Assembly (NCBI GenBank): GCA_903905455.1
Contig: CAIVGN010000148.1
Span: 1 to 61,759 of the forward strand
DNA: 61,759 bases
Source: an uncultured Archangium sp.
Lineage (GTDB): Bacteria; Myxococcota; Myxococcia; Myxococcales; Myxococcaceae
Direction: 5' to 3'
In this document: one piece after another, positions 25,995-35,300 of the stretch
Layout of the letters: every line of letters begins with the position of its first letter
Position numbering within the stretch: position 1 is the stretch's first letter
Position numbers and translations under genes: made by a program
The notes under the pieces: model-generated
Databases searched by the model: none
What the model saw: the letters and a program-made list of their open reading frames with translations, nothing else
Told to the model about the DNA's origin: nothing

Positions 25995-27554
25995 ATGCGC
26001 GCTTCTGCCCTGCTGTGCGTGGTGCTGTGCGCCTGTGGTGACGAGGCGGCCCGGCGAGCACCCATCGTCCACTCGAAGCAGGCAGCGCTTCGCCCCACGG
26101 ACACCACCGCCACCGAGCTGATGTGGCGGTACCTGGGCACCGACGTGGTCGAGGCCACGGCCTCGGACGGCGGCTCGTTCAAGGTGCACTACACGCGGTC
26201 GGGCCTCAACGCGGTGCCGGCGCTCGACGCCGACGACAGCGGCGTGCCCGACTTCGTGGAGCGCGTCGACGAGACCTACGAAGCGGTGGGCGCGCTGTAC
26301 CACGGGCCCCTGGGCTTCCGGACTCCGCTGACCGACGGGACCATCGGCGACAACGGTGGTGACGCGCGCTTCGACGTCTACCTGCTGGACTTCGCGCGCT
26401 CGGCCGACGGCGCCTTCCGCGTCGACCAGTGCCCGCCCTCGCAGCTCGATCGGTGCCTAGGCTACGTGGTGCAGGAGAACGACTTCGCCGGCTACGGGTA
26501 CCCGAACACCACCGTGGCCACCCGCATTCTCGGCAGCCACGAGTACTTCCACGCGGTGCAGGCGGCCTACGACAACAACCAGGGCGTGGTGATCAGCGAA
26601 GGCACGGCGGTGTGGGCCACCGAGCGCTTCGACCCCTCGACCAACGACTTCGAGCTCTTCATCGACGGCTACCTCGACCGGCCCGATCGCTCGATCGACT
26701 CGCCGCCGCCGGGGCCGGTGCCCTCGTTCGCCTATGGCTCGGCGATCTTCTTCAAGTTCCTCACCGAGCGTCACGATGACGCCCTGGTGCGCAAGCTGTG
26801 GGAGCACCTCGAGAACGGCCACGGGGACCCGCTGGAGCCGGCGGACCTGGCCGACCCGACCTTCGTGGTGCAGCTCGATGCGCTGCTCAAGCGCGACTAC
26901 GGCTCGTCGTTCGCCGAGGAGTTCGCCGAGTTCGCGCGCTGGAACCTCTACCTGTCGACCGCGGGTGACCCGGCGCAGGCCTACGTCGAGGGGCGCAGGT
27001 ACCCGGCGGCGGCGAGCACGGCGGTGACCCTGCCCTTCCAGCTCGATGGCCAGCGCGTGTTCTACGCCTCGGCGCAGTACTTCAAGGCCCCGGCCGCGGG
27101 TCGCACCCGGGTGACCGCGGCGCTGGTCGACAGCACGCTGACGCCCACCGACGATCTCGACGGGCTGGTGCTCTGGCTGGCGGCGCGCAAGGTGGGCCGC
27201 AACACCGAGGTGATCCGCGTGACGGCCGGCCAGACGGTCGACGTGACGGACGGCGAGGTGATCGCAGTGGTGACCAACACCCACCGCGGGCCCACCGGCA
27301 CCACCCTGAGCCAGCGCCCGGGCCTGTGCCTCGGTACCCCGGCGGAGGTGGCCGCGTGCGTGGTGCTGACCCAGGGCGGCGTGGTGGATGCCGGGGTCGA
27401 CGCGGGGGTGATCGAGCCCGCGCCCGACGCGGGGGTGGTGGCCGACGCGGGCGTGCCGGAGCCGACGCCGCCGGCCGGGTGTGGCTGCGGAATGGGGACC
27501 ACGCCCCTGTGGTTCCTCGCCGTGCTCGTGGGCCGCCGTCGCCGCACGAATTGA
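25995..27554 (+). CDS. Putative secreted metalloprotease with DAG linker and MYXO-CTERM
   Basis: The 519-residue product begins MRASALLCVVLCACGDEA, a short signal with a lipobox-like LCAC. The catalytic motif is SHEYFHAVQ at about 181-189 (HEXXH), followed about 20 residues later by ISEGTAVWATE, which supplies a Glu as in gluzincins. The layout resembles the myxobacterial 'MXAN_6640-type' putative metalloproteases. The C-terminus has a VDAGVDAG...PDAG linker and then AGCGCGMGTTPLWFLAVLVG and RRRR. This is a MYXO-CTERM signal for processing before Cys. It therefore seems to carry two lipid-type anchoring signals. Confidence 0.85.
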   Translation: MRASALLCVVLCACGDEAARRAPIVHSKQAALRPTDTTATELMWRYLGTDVVEATASDGGSFKVHYTRSGLNAVPALDADDSGVPDFVERVDETYEAVGALYHGPLGFRTPLTDGTIGDNGGDARFDVYLLDFARSADGAFRVDQCPPSQLDRCLGYVVQENDFAGYGYPNTTVATRILGSHEYFHAVQAAYDNNQGVVISEGTAVWATERFDPSTNDFELFIDGYLDRPDRSIDSPPPGPVPSFAYGSAIFFKFLTERHDDALVRKLWEHLENGHGDPLEPADLADPTFVVQLDALLKRDYGSSFAEEFAEFARWNLYLSTAGDPAQAYVEGRRYPAAASTAVTLPFQLDGQRVFYASAQYFKAPAAGRTRVTAALVDSTLTPTDDLDGLVLWLAARKVGRNTEVIRVTAGQTVDVTDGEVIAVVTNTHRGPTGTTLSQRPGLCLGTPAEVAACVVLTQGGVVDAGVDAGVIEPAPDAGVVADAGVPEPTPPAGCGCGMGTTPLWFLAVLVGRRRRTN

Positions 27555-27567
27555 AGGAGGTCTCGCC

Positions 27568-28848
27568 ATGACGTCGATGTTGGTGCTCGCCCTCTCGCTG
27601 GTCTCGGGCGACGTGAACAGCCGCCGCAGCCCGGTGGTGCAGGTGGTGGAGAAGGTGTCGCCGGCGGTGGTCTACGTGGGCACGGTGTCGGTGGTGGAGA
27701 CGCGCTTTCGCAGTCGCGCCTTCGACGACTTCTTCTTCAGCCCGCAGGAAGAGCGCCGCGCGGTCGAGGGCCTCGGCTCGGGGGTGATCATCGACGCCGC
27801 GGGGCTGATCATCACCAACGAGCACGTGATCCGCGGGGCCTCGGAGATCCACGTGGTGCTCGCCGACGGGCGGCAGGTGGACGCCGAGGTGATCGGCAGC
27901 GACTCCGACACCGACCTCGCGGTCCTGAAGATCAACGTCAAGGGCGCGCTGCCGGTGGCGAAGCTGGGCACCTCGGCCGACCTGATGATCGGCGAGAGCC
28001 TGGTGGCGATCGGCAGCCCGCTGGGCCTCAAGAAGACGGTGACCGTGGGCGTGGTGTCGGCGCTGGGTCGCACCATCCGCAACGAAGATCGGGTGTTCAA
28101 CGACTTCATCCAGACCGACGCGTCGATCAACCCGGGCAACTCCGGGGGGCCGCTGCTGAACATGGACGGCGAGGTCATCGGCATCAACTCGGCGATCATC
28201 GCCTCGGCGCAGAACATCGGCTTCGCCATTCCCGCCGACAAGGTGCGGCGCATCGTCACCGAGCTGACCCAGTTCGGGAAGGTGCGGCCGGCCTGGGTGG
28301 GCCTCGACGTGCAGCCGCTCTCGCTCGAGCTCTCGCGGCGCCTGGGGTGGGACCGCACGTACGGCGCGCTCATCAACTCGGTCGAAGAGGGCAGCCCGGC
28401 CCAGGCGGCGGGCTTCCAGCGGGGGGACATCGTGGTGCAGGTGGGCTCGACGCAGATCGAGAACGCCGACGACCTGAAGAGCCGGGTGCGCAGCGCAACG
28501 GCCAAGAGCCCGCTGAGCATGAAGCTCTTCCGGGCCGGACAGGAGCTGGCCGTGGAGGTGACGCCCATCGAGTTCCCCCAGAAACTGGTCGATTCCACGG
28601 TGTGGGACCGGCTGGGCCTGAGACTCAAGGCGGCGCCCGGGGCCATGGTGATCACCGCGGTGCGCCCGGGGACGCCGGCCAGCCGGGTGGGGCTCGAGCC
28701 GGGTGACGCCCTGCTGCGCGTCAACCAGCAGCCGGTGGGCACCTCCGAGAGCTTCCGGGAGGCGATCAGCCAGGCGCGCGGGAAACAGAGCGTGCTGCTG
28801 CTGGTCAAGCGCGGCACCCGTGGCTACTACCTGACGCTGCCCTTCTGA
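27568..28848 (+). CDS. HtrA/DegP-type serine protease with two PDZ domains
   Basis: The 426-residue product starts at ATG 27568 with an ideal AAGGAGG seven bases upstream. A short signal is followed by a trypsin-like domain carrying the triad His (TNEHVI, about 85), Asp (SDTDLAVLKI, about 115) and Ser (NPGNSGGPLL, about 191). Two PDZ domains follow, at about 235-325 and 340-420, with EEGSPAQAAGFQRGDIV and RPGTPASRVGLEPGD. The family degrades or refolds damaged envelope proteins. It follows the metalloprotease by 13 bp, so the three genes from 25058 may form one envelope-protein unit. Confidence 0.95.
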   Translation: MTSMLVLALSLVSGDVNSRRSPVVQVVEKVSPAVVYVGTVSVVETRFRSRAFDDFFFSPQEERRAVEGLGSGVIIDAAGLIITNEHVIRGASEIHVVLADGRQVDAEVIGSDSDTDLAVLKINVKGALPVAKLGTSADLMIGESLVAIGSPLGLKKTVTVGVVSALGRTIRNEDRVFNDFIQTDASINPGNSGGPLLNMDGEVIGINSAIIASAQNIGFAIPADKVRRIVTELTQFGKVRPAWVGLDVQPLSLELSRRLGWDRTYGALINSVEEGSPAQAAGFQRGDIVVQVGSTQIENADDLKSRVRSATAKSPLSMKLFRAGQELAVEVTPIEFPQKLVDSTVWDRLGLRLKAAPGAMVITAVRPGTPASRVGLEPGDALLRVNQQPVGTSESFREAISQARGKQSVLLLVKRGTRGYYLTLPF

Positions 28849-28877
28849 CCTCGCAGGTATTTGATTTGACGGGGGGC

Positions 28878-28896
28878 GGCAGGCCCGTAGCCTGCC
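28878..28896 (+). promoter_or_regulatory. Hairpin just upstream of the pseudokinase start
   Basis: GGCAGGC-CCGTA-GCCTGCC is a perfect 7-bp stem with a 5-nt loop, and it ends 3 nt before the ATG at 28900. It occupies the place where a ribosome-binding site would lie, and no Shine-Dalgarno is visible. It could be an operator or a translational control hairpin. Confidence 0.35.
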
Positions 28897-28899
28897 TCC

Positions 28900-30768
28900 A
28901 TGCCTACGTACCGGTACCAGGCCCTCGGCCCTCTCCAGGCCGGCGAGGGCTCACGCGCGTTCCTCGGGTTGGCGATCAGCCCCGACAACAAGGCCCGCCC
29001 GGTGGTGATCATCTGGGTGCCCGAGGCCGCTGAGCGAGACGCCACGCTGCTGGCGAAGATCCGCAAGGAGACCGAGCACGCGGCGCTGCTGGATCACCCG
29101 CACATCGTGACGGTGATGGGCTTCGCGAAGCTCGACGAGGGGCACGCGCGCGTCGTGGAGTTCGCCGACGGCGAGTCCCTGCGGCGGATCCTCGAGACCT
29201 GCAAGAAGATGCCGATCCGCATCGCCACCCGGGTGGCGCTCGATGCGTGCACCGCGGTGCACTACGCGCACGTGGCGGGCAACGACGACGGCGCGCCCCT
29301 GGTGCACGGAGATCTGCGCCCCGAGACGATGCTCATCTCGTTCCAGGGCACCACCAAGATCACCGGCTACGGGGCCCTGGCCTTCGCGCCGCGCGAGGTG
29401 GGCGGCCAGCGGGTGAAGGGGCGCCGCGTGCACTCCGCGCCCGAGCAGATCATCGGCGGGCGTGACGCGGTCAGCGTGGCCACCGACGTCTACCTGCTGG
29501 GCATCATGCTCTACGAGTGCCTCACCGGCGCCGTGCCGTGGGCCGAGCAGGCGGAGTTCTTCGACCACGCGGTGCTGACGCTGCCGTTGCCGCCGGCGAC
29601 GCCCGGGGAGATCCCCGAGGGCTTCGAGCCGATCATCCAGAAGGCGTGCGCCAAGAAGGCAGCCGACCGCTACGCCTCCCCGCTGGCCATGCGCGAGGCC
29701 CTCGAGCAGGCCGCGGGCACCGAGGTCGCCTCCGACGAGGAGCTGGCGAAGTTCCTCGAGACGTTGTTCCCGCAGTCGCACCAGCTGCGCGCCGCGCGCC
29801 GGCACACCATCGACGCCGGCATCGCCGACTTCGTGCGGCGCCAGTGGGCCGACCAGGACCGCAAAGAGACGACGCCGATGATGCGCGCCGTCGAGGTGCC
29901 GGCCTCGATGATCCCGCCCGGGGTCCCCGCGCCGATGGCCGCGCCCCCACCCGCGCCCGTTCCCGCGCCGATCGCGCCTCCGGTGGCCGCGCCGGTGGCC
30001 CCGGTTGCCAAGCCGCCCGTCGCCAAGGCCCCGCAGAAATGGACCCAGCCTGAGGAGGACGACGACGCGCGGCGCGACGAAGGGCGCTCGACGCCCTGGC
30101 TCATCGCGCTCGCGGTCTTCATCGCGATCATCGCGGGCTGGTGGGCGTGGCGGAAGGCGCACGAGCCGATCCCCGGCGCGGACATTCTCGATGCGCCCAG
30201 GCAAGTGAAGGTCGTGATCGACGCTGGCCCTCCGCCGGAACCCGACGCGGGCCTTTCCGAGCCCGATGCCGGCACCGACGCGACCGACGCGGGCGCCCCG
30301 GCAGACGACGCGGGCCTGGCGGCGGTCACCGTCGATGCGGGCGCTCCGGTAGCCGTGGTGGCCACCGAGGTCACGGTGACCATCGAGTCGAACCCCGGCG
30401 TGGACCTGCTGCTCGACGGCAAGCTGCTGGGCCACACGCCGTGGACGGGCACCCTGCCCCCCGGCCGCAAGGTCTTCACGCTGCAGAACAAGGCGCTGGC
30501 GATCTCGGCGACGCGGGCGATCACCCTGAAGAACGAAGCCGTGACCGAGAGCTACGCCTTCGAGAAGGGCTTCGTGGCGGTCAAGGCGCCCGACGGCGCG
30601 GCGATCTTCATCGACGGCAACCGCGTGGGCACCGCGCCGATTCGCGGCGAGATCCCCGTGTACGAAGGCAGCCACCGCATCCAGGTCACGGTGGGCCAGT
30701 CGAAGTGGAGCGAGCCCTTCACGCTCTACGGCGCCCAGCGGGTCTCGTTCAACGTCGAGCTGCAGTGA
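28900..30768 (+). CDS. Ser/Thr kinase-like pseudokinase with TM helix, DAG linker and PEGA-like repeats
   Basis: The 622-residue product has an N-terminal protein-kinase fold (about 5-270). The beta-3 Lys is missing (PVVIIWVPEA), the catalytic loop reads VHGDLRPETM (HRD-K-N changed to HGD-R-T, near 135), and DFG is replaced by GYG (KITGYGALA, near 155). ATP transfer is therefore unlikely. SAPEQI and TDVYLLGIMLYECL, the APE and F-helix regions, are intact. A Pro/Ala-rich linker leads to one membrane helix (about 397-417). A DAG-rich segment and two PEGA-like repeats follow (VDLLLDGKLLG.TPW; AAIFIDGNRVGTAPI). The predicted topology is kinase fold inside, PEGA outside. Confidence 0.87.
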   Translation: MPTYRYQALGPLQAGEGSRAFLGLAISPDNKARPVVIIWVPEAAERDATLLAKIRKETEHAALLDHPHIVTVMGFAKLDEGHARVVEFADGESLRRILETCKKMPIRIATRVALDACTAVHYAHVAGNDDGAPLVHGDLRPETMLISFQGTTKITGYGALAFAPREVGGQRVKGRRVHSAPEQIIGGRDAVSVATDVYLLGIMLYECLTGAVPWAEQAEFFDHAVLTLPLPPATPGEIPEGFEPIIQKACAKKAADRYASPLAMREALEQAAGTEVASDEELAKFLETLFPQSHQLRAARRHTIDAGIADFVRRQWADQDRKETTPMMRAVEVPASMIPPGVPAPMAAPPPAPVPAPIAPPVAAPVAPVAKPPVAKAPQKWTQPEEDDDARRDEGRSTPWLIALAVFIAIIAGWWAWRKAHEPIPGADILDAPRQVKVVIDAGPPPEPDAGLSEPDAGTDATDAGAPADDAGLAAVTVDAGAPVAVVATEVTVTIESNPGVDLLLDGKLLGHTPWTGTLPPGRKVFTLQNKALAISATRAITLKNEAVTESYAFEKGFVAVKAPDGAAIFIDGNRVGTAPIRGEIPVYEGSHRIQVTVGQSKWSEPFTLYGAQRVSFNVELQ

Positions 30769-30774
30769 ACGGCT

Positions 30775-31920
30775 TCAGCGCTGGGGCGCCTTCCGCGCGC
30801 GGATGAGCGCCTCGTAGCTGCGCGCGACGCTCTGGGAGAGGATCAGCAACTCGCCCACGTCAGGCGGGGTCAGCTGGTCGGGCCCGGCGTCGACGTAGAG
30901 CAGGTGCACCAGCTTCTCGCGCACCAGCAGCGGGAGGATCACCGCCGTCTGCGGGTAGCCGCCGCCGAGCATCTTGTAGAAGACCGCCATGCCCGGCGTG
31001 CGCTTCATGGGGCCGATGAAGTGCGACTTGAGATCGCGCACCAGCTTGAAGGTGTTCTGCTCGCGCAGGGTCACGCCGATGCGGGCCACCGACCGCTGCG
31101 AGACGCCCTGCCCCATCCCGCGCCACCCGCTCACCAGGTCGCCCTGCACGTTGAGCAGCAGCGCCCGGCGGAACTTGCTCTTGGCGAACTGGAGCACGGT
31201 GCGCGCGATGTCTTCGCGGTTGCTGCTCGACTGCAGGTGCTTCTGGGCCTCGGCGAAGGTGAGCGGCGGCGCGGGCGTCTCGCTGGTGGCGACGCCGATG
31301 ATGCCCACCGCGGGCACTTCTTCCTCGAGGACGGAGCCCTCGATGACCTCTTCGTCCTCCGCGCCGTCGATGGCGCTGGCGTAGATGCGCGCGAAGTCGT
31401 CTTCGTTGATCAGCTCGCCGATGTCGCCCGGTGACGGCACCTTCTCGTCGACCTTCTTCGACGGGCGCAGGGTGTTCATGTCGATGGGTCGCATCGGCCG
31501 GAACGCCTTGCAGTACGTGCGCAGCAGCTGGTTCATGCGGAATTCGGGGATGACCACGGACACCACGCGCTTACCCGCCTTGAAGCCCAGCGCGTCGAGG
31601 GCCTTGACCTGGTTGGGGCCCAGCACCGCCACCGTCAGGCGCGTGGCCTCGATGCGCATGGGGAGCACGTCGGCGTCGTCGTAGAACTGGCGCGGCACCA
31701 GCGCGAGCGCGGCCGGGTCGGGCACCATCTCGCCCGAGGCGTAGGGGAGGCTGTGCTGGCGCCCGAGCACGCGCGCGAGATCGAGTTCCTTGAGGAAGCC
31801 GAGTTCGACCAGGTTGGTGCCGAGGCGACCGCCGTGAATGACCTGCGTCTCGAGGGCCTCCTCGAGCTGCGCCGCCGTCACCAGCTTCTCTTCGAGCAAC
31901 AGCTCACCGAGTCGCGCCAC
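30775..31920 (-). CDS. MshEN (GspE N-terminal) domain protein with C-terminal GAF-like region
   Basis: The protein has 381 residues. The N-terminal MshEN/T2SSE-N domain (about 1-135) starts RLGELLLEEKLVTAAQLEEAL, with the 'LG..LVELGF' and 'DLARVLGRQHSLPY' repeats that in MshE bind cyclic di-GMP. A low-complexity acidic linker follows. A C-terminal region (about 225-375) shows FAKSKFRRALLLNVQGD and VREKLVHLLYVDAG, which suggests a GAF-like fold. No ATPase motor is present. The start overlaps the end of the VOC gene by 17 nt, making it the last gene of the six-gene run. Confidence 0.85.
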   Translation of the reverse strand: MARLGELLLEEKLVTAAQLEEALETQVIHGGRLGTNLVELGFLKELDLARVLGRQHSLPYASGEMVPDPAALALVPRQFYDDADVLPMRIEATRLTVAVLGPNQVKALDALGFKAGKRVVSVVIPEFRMNQLLRTYCKAFRPMRPIDMNTLRPSKKVDEKVPSPGDIGELINEDDFARIYASAIDGAEDEEVIEGSVLEEEVPAVGIIGVATSETPAPPLTFAEAQKHLQSSSNREDIARTVLQFAKSKFRRALLLNVQGDLVSGWRGMGQGVSQRSVARIGVTLREQNTFKLVRDLKSHFIGPMKRTPGMAVFYKMLGGGYPQTAVILPLLVREKLVHLLYVDAGPDQLTPPDVGELLILSQSVARSYEALIRARKAPQR

Positions 31921-32335
31921 GTTCGCCTCCCGTTCCCGCCACTGCGTCGTCTGGATGATGCGAGAGCCCCACGAGGTTCCCCTCGGGATCGCGGAAGTAG
32001 GTCGTCCACCCGGTCTGCTTCTCGATCACCACGCCGCGCTGGATGAGCGCCTCGACGATGGCCGGGCGCGAGGCCGCGGAGATGCGCAGGGCGAGCATCG
32101 AGAACCCCAGCACGCCGTCGGGGGTCTCGGCGGGCGCGGCTTCGACGGCGAGGAAGCCAGCGGCGCGAGACGGCTCGGAGGCCACGCTCACCCAGACGCT
32201 GCGCAGCGAGCCGTCGTCGCGTTGAAAGCGACGCACTTCAGGGAGCCCCAGCACGTCGACGTAGAACGCGGCGACGCGCGCCACGTCGCGCACCTGCACG
32301 GCGACGTGATGAAAGCCTTCGATCGGGAGCAGCAC
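31904..32335 (-). CDS. VOC-family (glyoxalase/dioxygenase-fold) protein
   Basis: The 143-residue product starts at GTG 32335 (MLLPIEGFHHVAVQV); the longer upstream frame lies inside the preceding gene. The fold pattern is two beta-alpha-beta-beta-beta modules with FHHVAVQVRDVARVAAFYVDVLGL at the first and a closing TTYFRDPEGNLVGL. The His of FHH and the Glu of DPEGN are the usual metal ligands. The substrate is unknown. It starts 10 bp after the repeat-protein gene and overlaps the MshEN gene. Confidence 0.85.
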   Translation of the reverse strand: MLLPIEGFHHVAVQVRDVARVAAFYVDVLGLPEVRRFQRDDGSLRSVWVSVASEPSRAAGFLAVEAAPAETPDGVLGFSMLALRISAASRPAIVEALIQRGVVIEKQTGWTTYFRDPEGNLVGLSHHPDDAVAGTGGERGATR

Positions 32336-32345
32336 GCCGCGGAAG

Positions 32346-35300
32346 CTACTCCTCTCGGCGGCGACGGCGCGCGAGAACGAGCAGGCAGGCCGCGAGCATC
32401 GACCCGGTGCTCGAGCACCCACACCCGGTCGGCGCGCTGGCGCCCGGCGCCGAGGTGGAGACGAGGAGCCCACCGAGCGAGGCGATCGGCTCGGCGCCAG
32501 GGATCGCCAGCAGCCGGGCCCGGGCTCCGACGCGGACCACGGTGCGCCCGTCCGCGGGGAGCGTGAGGTCCTCGAGGACCAACGTCGAGCCGTCGATCCG
32601 GGCGGTGGCCTTCACCCCGTCGACGAGCACCGCCCCCGGAAGGGGCGTCGCGCCCCTGAGGGGCACTTCGACCTTCAGCCCCTGGACCGCGCAGGCCGTG
32701 GTGTTGCGCAGCGAGACCTCGAACTCGATGGCCGACTCCTCGAGATGGAGCGCGGGGCTCGAGCGCACGCTGACCTCGACGAAGGCCTGCACCCCGATGT
32801 CGATGGTGCGCCGCTCGGTGGCGAGGTTCGATCCGCCGCCGTCCACGGTCCACTCGATGACGAGCTGCTGGCCGACGGTCGAGAAGTCGGTCGCCTGTGA
32901 CTGGAGCGCGAAGGTGGTCCCCGTGCCGGAGGCCGCCGCGAGCGCGGGACCAGAGATCACCCGCCACGAGGTCTCGGTGGCCTGGCAGGCGCCATCGACG
33001 GGCGAGAGGGAGACGGCAGCCTGCACGCCGGCCCCGCAGCGGGCATCGGTGCGGGCGACCCCCTGGGCCCCGACCGCCACCGGGAGGACCGAGAGCTCAA
33101 CCTGTGCGCTCGCCACGGCCCCCGTGAAACCACCGTCTTCGAGGAGCCGCGCCACGATGTCCCGCCGCCCGCCGGCGCAGCCACCGGGCACCGGGAGCGA
33201 CCAGCCACCGCCCAGGGCGAAGACCTCCGTGGCCACCGTCGTCGGGCCGTCGAGCACCGAGACCTCGGCGCTCAAGGTGCGCTGGTCGAGACAGCTCGCG
33301 CTCACCGCGAAGCCACCAGAGAGGATGCCTGCGTCCGCCGCGGCGGTGACCATGAAGGGCGTCGTCGCGCCGAGCGCCGGGACGTCGGCCGCGATGATGA
33401 CCTGCGCGGTCGCCGTGGCCCCGGTGAAGCCGCCGTCTTCCAGGAGCCGCGCCACGATGTCTCGCCGCTCGCCGACGCACCCGAGGGTCACGGGGATCGA
33501 CCAGCCCCCATCCAGGGCGAAGACGTCCGACTGGATCGTGGTCGTGCCGTCGAGCACTGACACCTCGGCGCTCAAGGTGCGCTGGTCGAGACAGCTCGCG
33601 CTGACCGCGAAGCCGCCCCAAAGGAGGCCCGCGTCGGCGGCGGCGGTGACCATGAAGGGCGTCGTCGCTCCGAGCGCCGGGACATTGGCCGCGAGGCTGA
33701 CCTGGGCGGTCGCCGTGGCCCCGGTGAAGCCGCCGTCTTCCAGGAGCCGAGCCACGATGTCGCGCCGCCCGCCCACGCACCCGGGGGCCACGGGGAGCGA
33801 CCAGCCACCATCCACGGCGAACACGCCCGACTGGACCGTGGTCGTGCCGTCGAGCACCGACACCTCGGCGCTCACGGTGCGCTGGTCGAGACAGCTCGCG
33901 CTCACCGAGAGGCCGCCAAAGACGGAGCCTGCGTCGACCGCGGCCGTGACCCCGAAGGGCGTCGCCGCGCCGAGCGCCGGGACATTGGCCGTGAGGTTCA
34001 CCACCAGCAACCCGGCGTCGGAGATCCGCCCATGTTGTTCACCCACCACGCGGCGGCGCGCACTGGCGATCACCTGGCCGCTGAAGCACTCCGGAGCCTC
34101 GATGCGGAGGCCCCCGTCGAGGGCCGTGACGGGAATCGCGCCCGCATCGATGGGCCCCCAGAGCAGCTCGGTTCCCGGGAACCCTCCCGAGAGCACGCAG
34201 GCATGTTGCGAGTCGACCGGGGTCCAGGTGACCGACGTGCCGCCCACCTGGGTTGCTGGCTGCGTGAAGCGCGGTACCTCCGGCGTGCCCCACGGGAGCA
34301 CGGTCACCTGCTGGGCTGCAGTGGAAGTCGGGGGGGAGCGCTTGGCCCAGGCGGCCGTGGCCGTCAGCGTCACTTGAGCGCCCGCCGCGTTGCAGACGGT
34401 GGCCGGCGGGCGCCAGTCGAACTGGGCAACGCCCGAATCCTGCCCATCGTCCGACAGCCACGAGAGACTCGCGAGGTCGCAGCCGCCGTCGAGGAACGCC
34501 GAGACGCGGACCGGGGGCCCACCCGCGTACACCGGGGCGCTGGGCCCGAGCGTCTGCAGGACACCACGGCCGACGATCTCGATGAAGACCCGGCTGGGGG
34601 TCGCGTGCAGGCCGTCGCGCGGAGTGACATCGACGGCGAACGGTCCGCAGACGGCGTCCGTCGGCACCGTGACGTCGATCGACAGGCCATCGTCGGAGCC
34701 CACGACGGGAGTCAACGTCGCGCCGGCAGCGCTCCAGGACAGGAAGAGCGGATCTCCGTCGATGTCGCCAGCGTCGGCGAAGAGCCGCACCGTCGCTCCC
34801 GCGGTCGCTTCCGCAGGCAGTACCGCCACCGTGGGCGCCGCGGCGTTCTCGTAGAGAAACACGACGCCCGCGCCGGAGATCGCCGCGCACCAGCGGGCGT
34901 CGAGGCAGTGCACGCGATCGGTCATCAGCGCCGGAACGCCCGTTCGGGTGCGCCACACCTGCGCCACGCGCGCGGGGTCTGGCAAGGGTGAGAGAAGGTC
35001 GCCGGTGAGGGTGCTCAGCACTCCCGTGCCCGCGGCCATGCTGACGTAGCGGGCCGTCAACGGCGGGGCGATGGTCAGCGTCTGCGAGGTGGCGACGCGA
35101 AGGTCGGGAAACAACACCAGCACCGGCGTCGCGACGTTGGTCAGCCCCAGCAGCGCGGGGACGCCACCGCGGTCGAAGGGCGAAGCGTCACGCAGCGTCG
35201 TGCCGGCGACCCCGATCGGCGTGCCCCCGTCGACGCTGTACTGGTGGCTCGCGATGGCGGCGTTGGCGACATGGAAGTCGACGCCGCCCACGCGCGCGCT

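Noticed and set aside
33087-33986. CRISPR-like or phage-repeat interpretation of the 300-bp repeats
   Set aside because: The repeats are contiguous without spacers and code in frame for secreted beta-domains.
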